Under the pieces are notes generated by a model. That model was given only the letters and a program-made list of their open reading frames with translations, searched no databases and was not told the origin of the DNA. This document shows, piece after piece, positions 19,329 through 27,535 of a stretch of DNA of 37,780 bases. Each line of letters starts with the position of its first letter. The first letter of the stretch is position 1. Position numbers and translations under genes: made by a program. The stretch is from an uncultured Collinsella sp. (GTDB lineage Bacteria; Actinomycetota; Coriobacteriia; Coriobacteriales; Coriobacteriaceae). The stretch is from positions 1 through 37,780 of the forward strand of contig UQPP01000022.1 of the NCBI GenBank assembly GCA_900543025.1, read 5' to 3'.

Positions 19329-21173
19329 CTAGGCCTCCTTGGTCGTAGAAATAGAATCGGACGATACTTCGACAGGTCCGCCAAAAGTACGGGCAGCTGC
19401 GGCTCCACCGGCAAGCGGAGTCGCCATCTGGGCTTTTGTGCGTCGCGGTGCCGAAACGGGAAGTTCAAAGGCAAAGCCCATCGCAAGCAAAAACCACGTA
19501 AGCGTATAGGTTGCAACCAGAGCGACAACAAGGCCGCCCATCACGGCGCGTTGGGAAAATACGCTACATGCAGCCACAACCAGTACTGGAACCTCGCAGG
19601 CAGAAAGCGCAAGCACACCCTGCAGGAACCCCGAGCGCCGATTGCGCGCAAGTGCCCCCGCGGTAACGCCGGCTATGCCTGGCAGCGCCAACGCCAGTGC
19701 GGCAATAATACCCGGTAGCGTCCCAGACCACACGAGCGATCCCAAAGTCGCCGTCACGCGGGCGCCCGACGCCAGCAGCGCGGCCGAAACCACGACCACA
19801 GCCCAAACCACGCCACAGACGACCGTCGCGCCGACCATCAGCGCGCGACGAACCGCGCGGCCAGACGCATCCATGGGGCACGGCGTGAGCGGCTCGCCGC
19901 GGAGCGAACGACCGACATTTTGCGCATAGTGGTCACAAAACGCCGAGAGCGCCGCCTCGACCGCCGCCGGCTCGGGACGATCTTTTTGATGGCTGGACAG
20001 ACAGGCCATCACCACGTCGAACAGCTGGGCATCGACAAACGCCAGCGCATCGCGTAGCTCTTCGGAATCCGGCTCAAGCCCTAGCTGCTGGGCCTGCTCG
20101 GCCGCGGCGAGCGCCACATCGGGCTCACGACGAAGCAGCTGAGTCAAATCACAACCGGGCGCATGGGCACCAATGGGATAGTCGGGCCGCGTGTCCATTT
20201 TGAGACGGTAGGGGCTCGCGATGTCGCGCGTCCTTTTGCGCGAACCCGAGGCGCCCGAAGTGCCCGGCGCGGCTTCGTATGGCGCGACGCCGGCAATGAG
20301 CTCGTAAACCGTGCTTGCCGCGGCATAGACGTCGATCGCCGGCGACATACGCAAAGCGCGCAGGTCGGGAATATCGTCGGTGAGCATCTCGGGCGGGGCA
20401 TAGGCAACCGTCGCGCGACGCAGCGTGGCATAACGCTCCGTAAACGACGCCTTGCCGCCGGTACCGGCCACGGCCGACGCAGGCTCAAGCGCCAGCGACG
20501 AGCCAAAGTCGATCAGGCACAGGTCAAAGGTGCCCTCGGCAAGCTGCCGGTCAAGCGGTAGACGCGCCGTGCGCACCATAATATTAGCGAGCGAGATATC
20601 GCGATGGACAAAGCCCTCGCCCACCAGGCTCATACGGCAGAGCAGATCGAACAGGTCGCGACCCAGACGCGCCGCCACAAGCGGCGACAGGCGTCCGGCA
20701 TCGTCCACGGCAAGTCGCGAACGCAAGCGGGCAAGCGTCTCGCCCTCGACCCATTCCATGACAATTGCAGGCACACCGTCGACCTCGCCCCAGCCATAGA
20801 GGCGGGGAAAGCCCTTAAGGCCCGAAAGGGCGCGATGGCATTCGTATTCCTCGCGAAACGCCGCCTTGAACTTGGCGACCAGCGCCTCGTGAGCGGCATC
20901 GTCGTCGAACTCATCGCGCGTCGGCAAGATGAGCTGCTTGAGCGCCACGGCCTCGCCTTGGGCGTTGACGGCACGCGTCACGCGGCCGATACCGCCACGG
21001 CGCATGGTGGCATCGTCGGCAAATAGCATCGTAAAACGACGCAGATAGGCAGGCAGTTCGTCCTGACCGAGCACAATGGCCGGCTCAAACCCGTCGACAC
21101 GCGCCAGGCGCAGGCCGACCATGGGATCGCGACCGAGCGATTGTGGTGTGGTGGATGCAAGATCGGTCATCAT
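19329..21173 (-). CDS. Membrane Ser/Thr protein kinase
   Basis: A Hanks-type kinase of 614 residues. The glycine loop is RRGGIGRV (58-65), the ATP-anchoring lysine Lys79 in VALKQL, the catalytic loop HRDISLAN (190-197) and DFG at 222-224, followed by YAPPEM. The catalytic loop lacks the usual Lys two residues after Asp (HRDIS rather than HRDIK). After ~400 residues the C-terminus has about five membrane segments (440-580) and a short cytoplasmic tail instead of a sensor domain. The ATG overlaps the upstream stop (ATGA) and the stop is three bases from the FHA gene, giving a three-gene operon. The catalytic Asp and metal site are intact, so activity is likely. Confidence 0.88.
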   Translation of the reverse strand: MMTDLASTTPQSLGRDPMVGLRLARVDGFEPAIVLGQDELPAYLRRFTMLFADDATMRRGGIGRVTRAVNAQGEAVALKQLILPTRDEFDDDAAHEALVAKFKAAFREEYECHRALSGLKGFPRLYGWGEVDGVPAIVMEWVEGETLARLRSRLAVDDAGRLSPLVAARLGRDLFDLLCRMSLVGEGFVHRDISLANIMVRTARLPLDRQLAEGTFDLCLIDFGSSLALEPASAVAGTGGKASFTERYATLRRATVAYAPPEMLTDDIPDLRALRMSPAIDVYAAASTVYELIAGVAPYEAAPGTSGASGSRKRTRDIASPYRLKMDTRPDYPIGAHAPGCDLTQLLRREPDVALAAAEQAQQLGLEPDSEELRDALAFVDAQLFDVVMACLSSHQKDRPEPAAVEAALSAFCDHYAQNVGRSLRGEPLTPCPMDASGRAVRRALMVGATVVCGVVWAVVVVSAALLASGARVTATLGSLVWSGTLPGIIAALALALPGIAGVTAGALARNRRSGFLQGVLALSACEVPVLVVAACSVFSQRAVMGGLVVALVATYTLTWFLLAMGFAFELPVSAPRRTKAQMATPLAGGAAAARTFGGPVEVSSDSISTTKEA

Positions 21174-22075
21174 AGGGCAAGCGCCGCCACGTTATTGTTG
21201 AAGTTACCGAGCGCGACGTCATCATCGCCGTAATGGCCGACCCATTGACATAGGTTGGTGTAACAGCCCCACAGATTGGCATACTGCTGATACCACTTTG
21301 ACCGGGGCGAGAATGTCTGACGACCGAACTCGGCTCGAATGACAAACATCTCCCCGACCAGGCTGTCGCACGGCCTGGGATCTCCCGTAGAGTTATAGGT
21401 CGAGACCACGTCATTGGCACGAGAAACATAGCCGTCGAGCATGTTGTACTTGTTCACAAGCCAACTGTGAATGCTCTCTTCCTCAGCAGCGGAAAGGCCA
21501 CCGGAGTTTGCATCGTTGTCAGTGTTGCCGCCCGTCGAGCCGCCGTTTCCAGACCCTCCGGTAGAGGAACCCGACCCAGAGCCGCCGCCCGAACTCGATG
21601 AATCCGAGCCGGAGCCAGAAGTATCCGAGCTACCGGGCTTTCCGGACTGCTGGGCGTCCTGCTCCTTCTGCTGCTCGACCTTATTCACCGTTGCCGCCAC
21701 GCTATTGTTGGACAACCGATCGATGATCTTGGTGTTGGTGAGCACGATGGTTTTGCCATTGGCAAGCGTAACTTCGTTGTCCGGGGCCTCGGCGCCGTCC
21801 GCATCGTCGGTGCCAAACACAATATGCGCGACCACACTTGCCCAAGCATATCCAGTCGTGGTACCCAGATCACTTTTGACCTCATGCCCCACGCGCGGTT
21901 CGCGTGCGGTATGCGCCTGCATCATGGACGGCACGGTCATGCCATAGGCAGAAACGCCAGCCATGACCAGCACCAGCGAGCACGACAGCAGCACGTACGC
22001 CCGCGGCGCCAAGCCCAGTCGGCGTCGCATGCGCACCGCGGCGCCGCGCTTTGTCTGAGTGCCACCGGGCCGCAT
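21170..22075 (-). CDS. Membrane-anchored extracytoplasmic protein of unknown function
   Basis: A ~301-residue protein with a basic N-terminus, one hydrophobic helix (about residues 26-48), ~75 residues outside, a very Ser/Gly-rich low-complexity linker (~40 residues) and a ~110-residue C-terminal domain with three cysteines and many aromatic residues (SKWYQQYANLWGCY). I do not recognise the family. The ATG at 22075 has GGAGGAG five bases upstream, which decides it over an ATG 93 bases earlier that lies across a terminator hairpin. It is first in the operon with the kinase and FHA genes. It could be the sensor or substrate of the kinase, which itself lacks an outside domain. That role is inference from position. 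Confidence 0.7.
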   Translation of the reverse strand: MRPGGTQTKRGAAVRMRRRLGLAPRAYVLLSCSLVLVMAGVSAYGMTVPSMMQAHTAREPRVGHEVKSDLGTTTGYAWASVVAHIVFGTDDADGAEAPDNEVTLANGKTIVLTNTKIIDRLSNNSVAATVNKVEQQKEQDAQQSGKPGSSDTSGSGSDSSSSGGGSGSGSSTGGSGNGGSTGGNTDNDANSGGLSAAEEESIHSWLVNKYNMLDGYVSRANDVVSTYNSTGDPRPCDSLVGEMFVIRAEFGRQTFSPRSKWYQQYANLWGCYTNLCQWVGHYGDDDVALGNFNNNVAALAL

Positions 22076-22090
22076 GCGTTCTCCTCCAAC

Positions 22091-22114
22091 AAAAACACGC
22101 CGCTCGGGAGCGGC
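22091..22114 (-). terminator. Terminator directly upstream of the FHA/kinase cassette
   Basis: A 7-bp perfect stem (22099-22105 with 22108-22114) is followed on the minus strand by GTGTTTTTG. It ends transcripts coming from recR, or could attenuate the cassette, whose first ribosome site begins only a few bases further on. Confidence 0.7.
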
Positions 22115-22253
22115 GCATTCATTCGAATCCATATTTGAGTGTATCAGCGAACCAAAAAGGTTGCGCAACGAATGGACAAATTAAGGATGCGAGCGGAAGC
22201 ATCCATGCGATAAGCGGATACGAAGCATCTTTGTTGCACAACAAACTCACAGT

Positions 22254-22283
22254 CGCACGGGGAAATTATGACTACCCCGTGCG
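22254..22283 (-). terminator. Hairpin after recR, possible terminator
   Basis: Arms 22254-22262 and 22275-22283 are perfectly complementary over nine bases. The hairpin lies 38 bases past the recR stop. The minus-strand tail (ACTGTGAGTTTGTTG) is only weakly T-rich. Confidence 0.45.
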
Positions 22284-22320
22284 TCGCGAGGAAAACATAC
22301 GGCAGGAGCAGGCTCGCCAC

Positions 22321-22917
22321 CTAAATCGCGCGGCGGGCCTCGATGGCGCGGCCAAGCGTAAGCTCGTCGGCATACTCCAAGTCGCCGCCCACGGGAAGGC
22401 CGCTTGCCAGACGCGACACCTCGACGCCCAACGGCTTGATGGTACGGGCCAGATAGCTCGCCGTGGTCTCGCCCTCGATGTTGGGGTTGGTGGCAATGAT
22501 GACCTCATGGATATCCTCGTGGCCCAGACGCGCCAGCAGCTCGCGGATGTGCAACTGCTCGGGACCAATCTTGTCCATGGGACTGATCACGCCGCCCAAT
22601 ACGTGGTAGAGACCGTGGTAGCTGCCCGTGCGCTCGATCGCCTGGACATCGCGCGGCTCGCCCACCACGCAAATGCGAGTGGTATCGCGCATCGGGTCCT
22701 GGCAGATGGAGCACTCGTCGGCCGTGGCGTAGTTAAAGCAGCGGCTGCAAAAGTGCACCTCCTGCTTGACCTCCAGGATGGCCTCGGCCAGGCGGCGGGC
22801 CTCCTCGGCATCGGCCTCGAGCAGGTAATAGGCGATGCGCTGGGCCGACTTGGGACCAATGCCCGGCAGACGGCCCAGCTCATCGAGCAGTTTTTGCAGA
22901 CTGTGATTCGCACTCAT
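22321..22917 (-). CDS. recR: Recombination mediator RecR
   Basis: It works with RecO and RecF to load RecA at single-strand gaps. The 198-residue length is typical. An N-terminal helix-hairpin-helix (GRLPGIGPKSAQRIAYYLLE) is followed by a four-cysteine zinc site (Cys57, 60, 69, 72) and a Toprim domain starting at ICVVGEPRDV. It follows ybaB by 13 bases, the usual ybaB–recR arrangement. It is followed by a hairpin and then a terminator before the next operon. Confidence 0.97.
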   Translation of the reverse strand: MSANHSLQKLLDELGRLPGIGPKSAQRIAYYLLEADAEEARRLAEAILEVKQEVHFCSRCFNYATADECSICQDPMRDTTRICVVGEPRDVQAIERTGSYHGLYHVLGGVISPMDKIGPEQLHIRELLARLGHEDIHEVIIATNPNIEGETTASYLARTIKPLGVEVSRLASGLPVGGDLEYADELTLGRAIEARRAI

Positions 22918-22930
22918 ATATATGCGTGTC

Positions 22931-23251
22931 TTAGAACGGCATGCCCGGGATGTTGAGGCCGCCGGTGATGGCGCCCATCTGCTTGTTGGCGAGCTCGTTG
23001 ACGCCGCGGACGGCCTCGTTGACAGCAGCCATGATCATGTCCTGCAGCATATCGACGTCCTCGGGATCGAGGGCATCGGGATCGATGGTGAGGTTGACGA
23101 GCTCCATCTCGCCGTTAACAGTCACCTTGACCATGCCGCCGCCGGCAGAGGCGTCGACGGTCTGGGACTTGAGGTTCTCCTGCGCGGCGGCAAGCTGCTC
23201 CTGCATCTTGCGAGCCTGCTTCATCATCTGCTGCATGTTCATACCGGCCAT
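22931..23251 (-). CDS. ybaB: Nucleoid-associated protein, YbaB/EbfC family
   Basis: A small DNA-binding dimer of 106 residues. It has the family pattern: a Met/Gln-rich N-terminal helix (MQQMMKQARKMQEQL), a central sheet with GGGMVKVTVNGEMEL, and a C-terminal helix. It is co-transcribed with recR. A 14-bp perfect palindrome (23265-23278) lies just upstream of its ribosome site in the leader. The dnaX gene that normally precedes it is separated by a plus-strand gene. The 23279-23550 stretch holds no other gene that I can support. Confidence 0.95.
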   Translation of the reverse strand: MAGMNMQQMMKQARKMQEQLAAAQENLKSQTVDASAGGGMVKVTVNGEMELVNLTIDPDALDPEDVDMLQDMIMAAVNEAVRGVNELANKQMGAITGGLNIPGMPF

Positions 23252-23551
23252 GATGGCTCCTTTACGTGCGGCCGCACGCCGAGCTGCAAGGGCAGCCGAG
23301 ACGCGGCGGGACTTTCAAACTCAAAAATCGTACCACGGCGCGAGGCCAGAGAGCGGGGCGGACGTGTTACCTCAGTCGATATACATGTCCTGGAGCGCAA
23401 GCCGCACCCATAGATTATGCAAAGTTGAATAATTCGCATCTGCATAATATTGGAAGCTAAATCTTGTAGAGCCGGAATCCGACATTTAATGCGTACCACT
23501 AAATGGCTAAATGCCGAGCCACTACTCGAGGCGGCGCTCATGACGGCGAGG

Positions 23552-23557
23552 TATAAT
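23552..23557 (+). promoter_or_regulatory. Candidate -10 box (TATAAT)
   Basis: A perfect TATAAT lies 35 bases before the ATG at 23592. The -35 region at the right distance is not a good match, so activity is uncertain. Confidence 0.4.
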
Positions 23558-23591
23558 TTGATTGCCATAGATAGCAATTTGGAGGTGCCCC

Positions 23592-24065
23592 ATGAATGCC
23601 CCCGACGTGCTCCAAAACATCCGCTCAAAACACCCCGTTGCATATTTGGTTCTCTATCTCTTTGTCGGCTGGGCATTGCTGGTTGTCATCACCCATGCCA
23701 TAGCCTTTGGAGCAGAACTGCTGATAGCCAGTTCGGACCAGCCCATCGTCAAATGGGAAGCGACCGATGAGTGCACCGACGGAACTCGAACCATTTACTA
23801 CAACAGCCCGTCCCTCTACCAAGAGTTCAAGGTCAAGATAAAGGACTCCAAGATTGTCGATGCCGAACTAGGCGCTTTCTTGACAATCGGAGCAACCCTC
23901 AACGCCGAGCAAGTCAAGTACACGGACAGCCATGCGACGTATCGTATCGACCTCAGCATCCTAGGGCGACCGTCACGCACCTGTCTGCTCGAATGCGATA
24001 TACGCGGCACCACACTACACATGTCCGAAATACAGATGCGCCCGGACAAAGAGATCTCTTCTTGA
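23592..24065 (+). CDS. Hypothetical membrane-anchored protein
   Basis: A 157-residue protein with a GGAGG ribosome site seven bases before the ATG. Residues ~17-42 form one hydrophobic helix. The remaining ~110 residues look like a soluble mixed alpha/beta domain with three cysteines, probably outside the membrane. I do not recognise the family. It lies between ybaB and dnaX but on the opposite strand, converging on dnaX with 21 bases between stops and diverging from ybaB. Position says little about function. Its codon use is slightly AT-richer than its neighbours, which with the location suggests a later insertion. Confidence 0.7.
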   Translation: MNAPDVLQNIRSKHPVAYLVLYLFVGWALLVVITHAIAFGAELLIASSDQPIVKWEATDECTDGTRTIYYNSPSLYQEFKVKIKDSKIVDAELGAFLTIGATLNAEQVKYTDSHATYRIDLSILGRPSRTCLLECDIRGTTLHMSEIQMRPDKEISS

Positions 24066-24086
24066 GCAGTATACCCGCCCGTACAG

Positions 24087-26567
24087 CTACTCCACCGGCT
24101 TGAAGATGGTGGACTGGCCGAAGACGCTGCGGATGAGGGCTTTGGCCTCGTCCTCGGTCTGCGGGATGCTCGGGGCTGCACCCTGATGGCCGAAGGGGCT
24201 GCCCGCACCGGGGTTGGACTCCCAGGGAGCTGCAGGAGCGCCCTCCTCTTTGGGGGCAGTTGCAGCGGACTTGGGCGCGGACGCCGCACCCGGCACGTCG
24301 AACGGAGGCAGATCGTCCCCGCTCGCATCGCCGGCAAAGCCGCCGACCATGGCGTCGTCGTAGGGCACCTGCTCGGATTCCCACGGCGCGGACTGCGCGA
24401 CAGACTGAGCCTTGGGGGCAGCCGAGCGCTCGGGCGCACGGGGTGCGGGCTCGGTCGGGAGCTTACCCGTGGCAGGAGCGCCGGCGGGGTTGTCGGAGCG
24501 TAGCCAGGGGGCTTTGCCTAGGTCAGACGACTTGGGCGCGGGCGAGGCGGGCTTGGACACGGGTGTCGGAGCAGCCGGTTTGGGCGCCGCGGGCTTAGGC
24601 GCCGACGGGGTCGACGCCGCTACCGGTGTCGCTTGCCGCTGCGGCGCGCTGGCGCTCGAGGATGCAGGGGCCGCCGAGGACACGGGTTGCGGGTCCGCAG
24701 ATGCCGCAGCCCGTGCAGATGGAGAATGCTCCTCATGTTGAGGAGCCGGCGTGCCACCCCCATCCAAGACATAGTCGACGGTACGACGACCGAAGACTGC
24801 GCAGACCGTCGGCAGGACCACCGATTGCGTATCGGCGCGACCGAGCATCTTGATGGCAAAGGTCGAGCCCGCGGGGAACGAGACGGTGAGCTTGGAGCCG
24901 TCGTCGGCCGTGGCGCGGGCGTTGAGCAAAAGCCCTGCGTAGGAAGCCTGACGCGCCTTGACACGCTCGACGACCTCGGCCCATTTGCGCTGCAGCTCTC
25001 CGGCATCCTCGACCGCGGGCGTCTCGGCAGCACCGGCGGCGGCAACCTGGGCGGCATTGTTGGACTGGGGCTTAGGTGCCGGAGCGGTGGCAGGCGCGGG
25101 GGCAGCAACGGGCTGAGGCGTCGAAGTCGGCGCAGGCTGAGGTGCAGGCGCTGCAGACTTGGAAGCTGACACGGACGCAGAACGGGGAGCAGGCTGGGCA
25201 GCCGGAACAGCAGCGCCGCGGTCCCAAGGCATGCCACCCTGATGCGCGGACGTAGCAGCGGGGGCAGCGGATGCCGCCGGAGCGGCAGCACGGGCGCCCG
25301 AAATGAGCGTCGGCTGTTGGGCAGCAGCGGGTACGGATGCTGCAGGCGCGGCGGCCTGAGCAGCGGCCACGCTCGCCGGCACGGCGCCGTTGGCAACCAT
25401 GGCCTCCAGACGTGCCACGCGCTCGGCCAATGCCTCAATCGTTAAATCGGCCTCGGGACGTGCCAGGCGCGTGCAGGCGATCTCGAGCACCAGGCGCACG
25501 TCGCTCGCGCCCCTCATCTCCAGTGCGGCATCGTCGAGCACCGTCAGCACACGGGCCAGGCGGTCGGCAGGATGCTCGCCAAAGGCAGCGGCCTCGGCAG
25601 CAAGCGCCTCGGCCTGCTCGGCACCGCCCTCAAACAGCTCGGCACGGGCACCGGCAACGCAGGCAACGTACACGTCACGCACATGCGCCACCAGGTCGCG
25701 CGTCAGCTCCAGCAGGTCGTTTCCTTCCTCGACCTGCGCACGGATCAGTCCATAGAGCTCGGCAACATCGCGATCAGCAATGGCGCGGGCAAACTCGCCC
25801 AGGATCTGGTCCGAAACCTCGCCCAAAAGCGAGCGGGCATCGTCCGCATGCACGGCGCCGTTGCCAAAAACGCTCAGCTGCTCCAGCGTGGACAACGCGT
25901 CGCGCATGCCGCCCTTGGCATGGCGTGCCACGATAGCCAGCGCCTCGTCGTCGTAATCGAAGCCCTCCTGCTCGCACACGTATGCCAGGCGATGCTCAAT
26001 ATCCTCGTTGCCGATACGATGGAAATCGAAGCGCTGGCAGCGCGAGAGGATGGTCTCCAGAATCTTTTGCGGGTCGGTGGTGCACAGCACAAAGATCACG
26101 TGTGCCGGCGGCTCCTCGAGCGTCTTGAGCAGCGCGTTAAACGCCGCCGTTGTGAGCATGTGGACCTCGTCGATGATATAAATCTTGTACTTGCCGCGCA
26201 CCGGGGCAAAGTTGACGGAGTTGATGATTTCCTCGCGCACATTGTCCACGCCCGTGCGGGAGGCGGCATCGAGCTCGTAGACATCGGGGTGGTTACCCTC
26301 GGCAATGAGCTCGCACTCCTCGCAAGTACCGTCGGGCATGCAGCCGCTTGCACCCTCGGCGCGCGCCGCCTCGGCATTGCGGCACAGCAGCGCCTTGGCC
26401 AGGATGCGCGCCATGGTGGTCTTGCCCGTGCCGCGCGGTCCGCAGAACAGGTACGCGTGGGACAGGCGTCCCTCGGTGATGGCGTGCTCGAGCGTCGAGA
26501 CGATATGCTGCTGGCCCACCACGGAGTCGAAGGTGAGCGGGCGATACTTTCGGTACAACGATTCCAT
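24087..26567 (-). CDS. dnaX: DNA polymerase III subunit gamma/tau
   Basis: The clamp-loader ATPase of the replisome. Counted from the ATG at 26567 (GGGGGAG upstream), Walker A GPRGTGKT is at 43-50, a four-cysteine zinc module at 62, 76, 82 and 85, Walker B IIDEVHM around 132-138 and the SRC arginine-finger motif at 175-177. Domain III ends near residue 330. The rest, to 826, is a very long Ala/Pro-rich disordered linker broken by a tau-like folded segment (about 485-600) and ending DEAKALIRSVFGQSTIFK. It is longer than most bacterial DnaX proteins. An open frame extends 37 codons further upstream but without the family start. No slippery A-run for programmed frameshifting was noticed. Confidence 0.95.
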   Translation of the reverse strand: MESLYRKYRPLTFDSVVGQQHIVSTLEHAITEGRLSHAYLFCGPRGTGKTTMARILAKALLCRNAEAARAEGASGCMPDGTCEECELIAEGNHPDVYELDAASRTGVDNVREEIINSVNFAPVRGKYKIYIIDEVHMLTTAAFNALLKTLEEPPAHVIFVLCTTDPQKILETILSRCQRFDFHRIGNEDIEHRLAYVCEQEGFDYDDEALAIVARHAKGGMRDALSTLEQLSVFGNGAVHADDARSLLGEVSDQILGEFARAIADRDVAELYGLIRAQVEEGNDLLELTRDLVAHVRDVYVACVAGARAELFEGGAEQAEALAAEAAAFGEHPADRLARVLTVLDDAALEMRGASDVRLVLEIACTRLARPEADLTIEALAERVARLEAMVANGAVPASVAAAQAAAPAASVPAAAQQPTLISGARAAAPAASAAPAATSAHQGGMPWDRGAAVPAAQPAPRSASVSASKSAAPAPQPAPTSTPQPVAAPAPATAPAPKPQSNNAAQVAAAGAAETPAVEDAGELQRKWAEVVERVKARQASYAGLLLNARATADDGSKLTVSFPAGSTFAIKMLGRADTQSVVLPTVCAVFGRRTVDYVLDGGGTPAPQHEEHSPSARAAASADPQPVSSAAPASSSASAPQRQATPVAASTPSAPKPAAPKPAAPTPVSKPASPAPKSSDLGKAPWLRSDNPAGAPATGKLPTEPAPRAPERSAAPKAQSVAQSAPWESEQVPYDDAMVGGFAGDASGDDLPPFDVPGAASAPKSAATAPKEEGAPAAPWESNPGAGSPFGHQGAAPSIPQTEDEAKALIRSVFGQSTIFKPVE

Positions 26568-26683
26568 GGGTGCTCCCCCGGGTATACTGAGTCTTGTTGC
26601 CGCGGCGGCCATGCGGTCGCACGGCATACTGCATTCCATAATAACCCGTACGGCGAGCCCGCCGCGATAGGAGTCCAAAGAGC

Positions 26684-27391
26684 ATGGCAGACGCAGAGAG
26701 CAACCTCGTTCCCTCCGAAGCAGCCGACCAGGTCGAGGTCGCGCTCGAGGAGCAGGCCGCAGCCGACGACGGCATCCTGTACCTCAACGAGTACCAGTAC
26801 GAAAACGACCTGGTCACCGACTTCGCCCGCCTGGTCGCCTCGCCCAGGCGTCGCGGCTCGCTGTATGTCGCCGCGGCAATTGCCGCGCTCATCGGCATCG
26901 GCATGCTGGTGGCCGGCGGCAACTGGATCAAGTTTGGCGTCGTCTTGATCGTATTCGGCGCCTTTTTGGCCTGGTGGAGCAAAAACCTGCACCACACCCT
27001 CGCCCGCGACTTTATCGACGCCGTCGAGGCCGACGAGTCCATGGGTGGCCGCTATCGCCGCGTCGCCGCCAACGAGGACGGCCTGATGGTTTGGGGCAAG
27101 AGCGGCAAGTCGCAGTTCTTCCCGTTTGAAAAGCTCGACCACGTGCTCGACGGCGAGCGCATCTTTGTGGCCATGTTCGCCGACCAGGGCGTGACGATCC
27201 CTAAGGACACCTTTGTTCGCGGCGATGCCGAGCAGTTCGGTCCCTTCCTCAAGGCGCGCATCAACAAAAAACTCCGCATCGAGACCAAGAAGAAGAAAAT
27301 GAAGGCCGAAAAGGCCGCTGCCGAAGCCAAACAGGGCGACAAGCCCCAGGAGACCAAGCGCAAGCAGAAGAAGAACAAGAAGAAGCGCTAA
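26684..27391 (+). CDS. YcxB-like membrane protein
   Basis: A 235-residue protein of unknown role. An acidic N-terminus of ~50 residues precedes two membrane helices (about 60-100, AAAIAALIGIGMLVAGG and the following strand). A YcxB-like C-terminal domain follows (GLMVWGKSGKSQFFPFEKL … FVRGDAEQFGPFLK), and then a strongly basic Lys/Ala tail (~40 residues, KKKKMKAEKAAAEAK) that may contact nucleic acid or lipid. An AGGAGT site precedes the ATG. It diverges from dnaX, with a 116-base shared promoter region. The family resemblance is moderate, so I keep the name general. Confidence 0.75.
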   Translation: MADAESNLVPSEAADQVEVALEEQAAADDGILYLNEYQYENDLVTDFARLVASPRRRGSLYVAAAIAALIGIGMLVAGGNWIKFGVVLIVFGAFLAWWSKNLHHTLARDFIDAVEADESMGGRYRRVAANEDGLMVWGKSGKSQFFPFEKLDHVLDGERIFVAMFADQGVTIPKDTFVRGDAEQFGPFLKARINKKLRIETKKKKMKAEKAAAEAKQGDKPQETKRKQKKNKKKR

Positions 27392-27446
27392 GGCCAAGCC
27401 AGACAGGCAACCTCGCATCCCGCTATCCTCCCCATGCACCCGAGCG

Positions 27447-27455
27447 TGCTACACT
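27447..27455 (+). promoter_or_regulatory. Extended -10 promoter candidate for the signalling operon
   Basis: TGCTACACT matches the extended -10 form (TGn plus TACACT). It lies 81 bases before the first kinase ATG, after the preceding gene has ended. Extended -10 promoters can do without a good -35 box, and none is seen. Confidence 0.4.
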
Positions 27456-27535
27456 AGCAGCATCTATGCCACCGCGAATGGCTCGGCCCCGCGCCCGCCG
27501 CTCGCAAACGAACTTTAAACGCACGAGGGTTGGCC

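Noticed and set aside
24900..25400. Programmed frameshift in dnaX to make a separate gamma subunit
   Set aside because: No A-rich slippery heptamer with a following hairpin was seen in frame; the GC-rich Ala/Pro linker makes it unlikely, although the whole gene was not scanned computationally.
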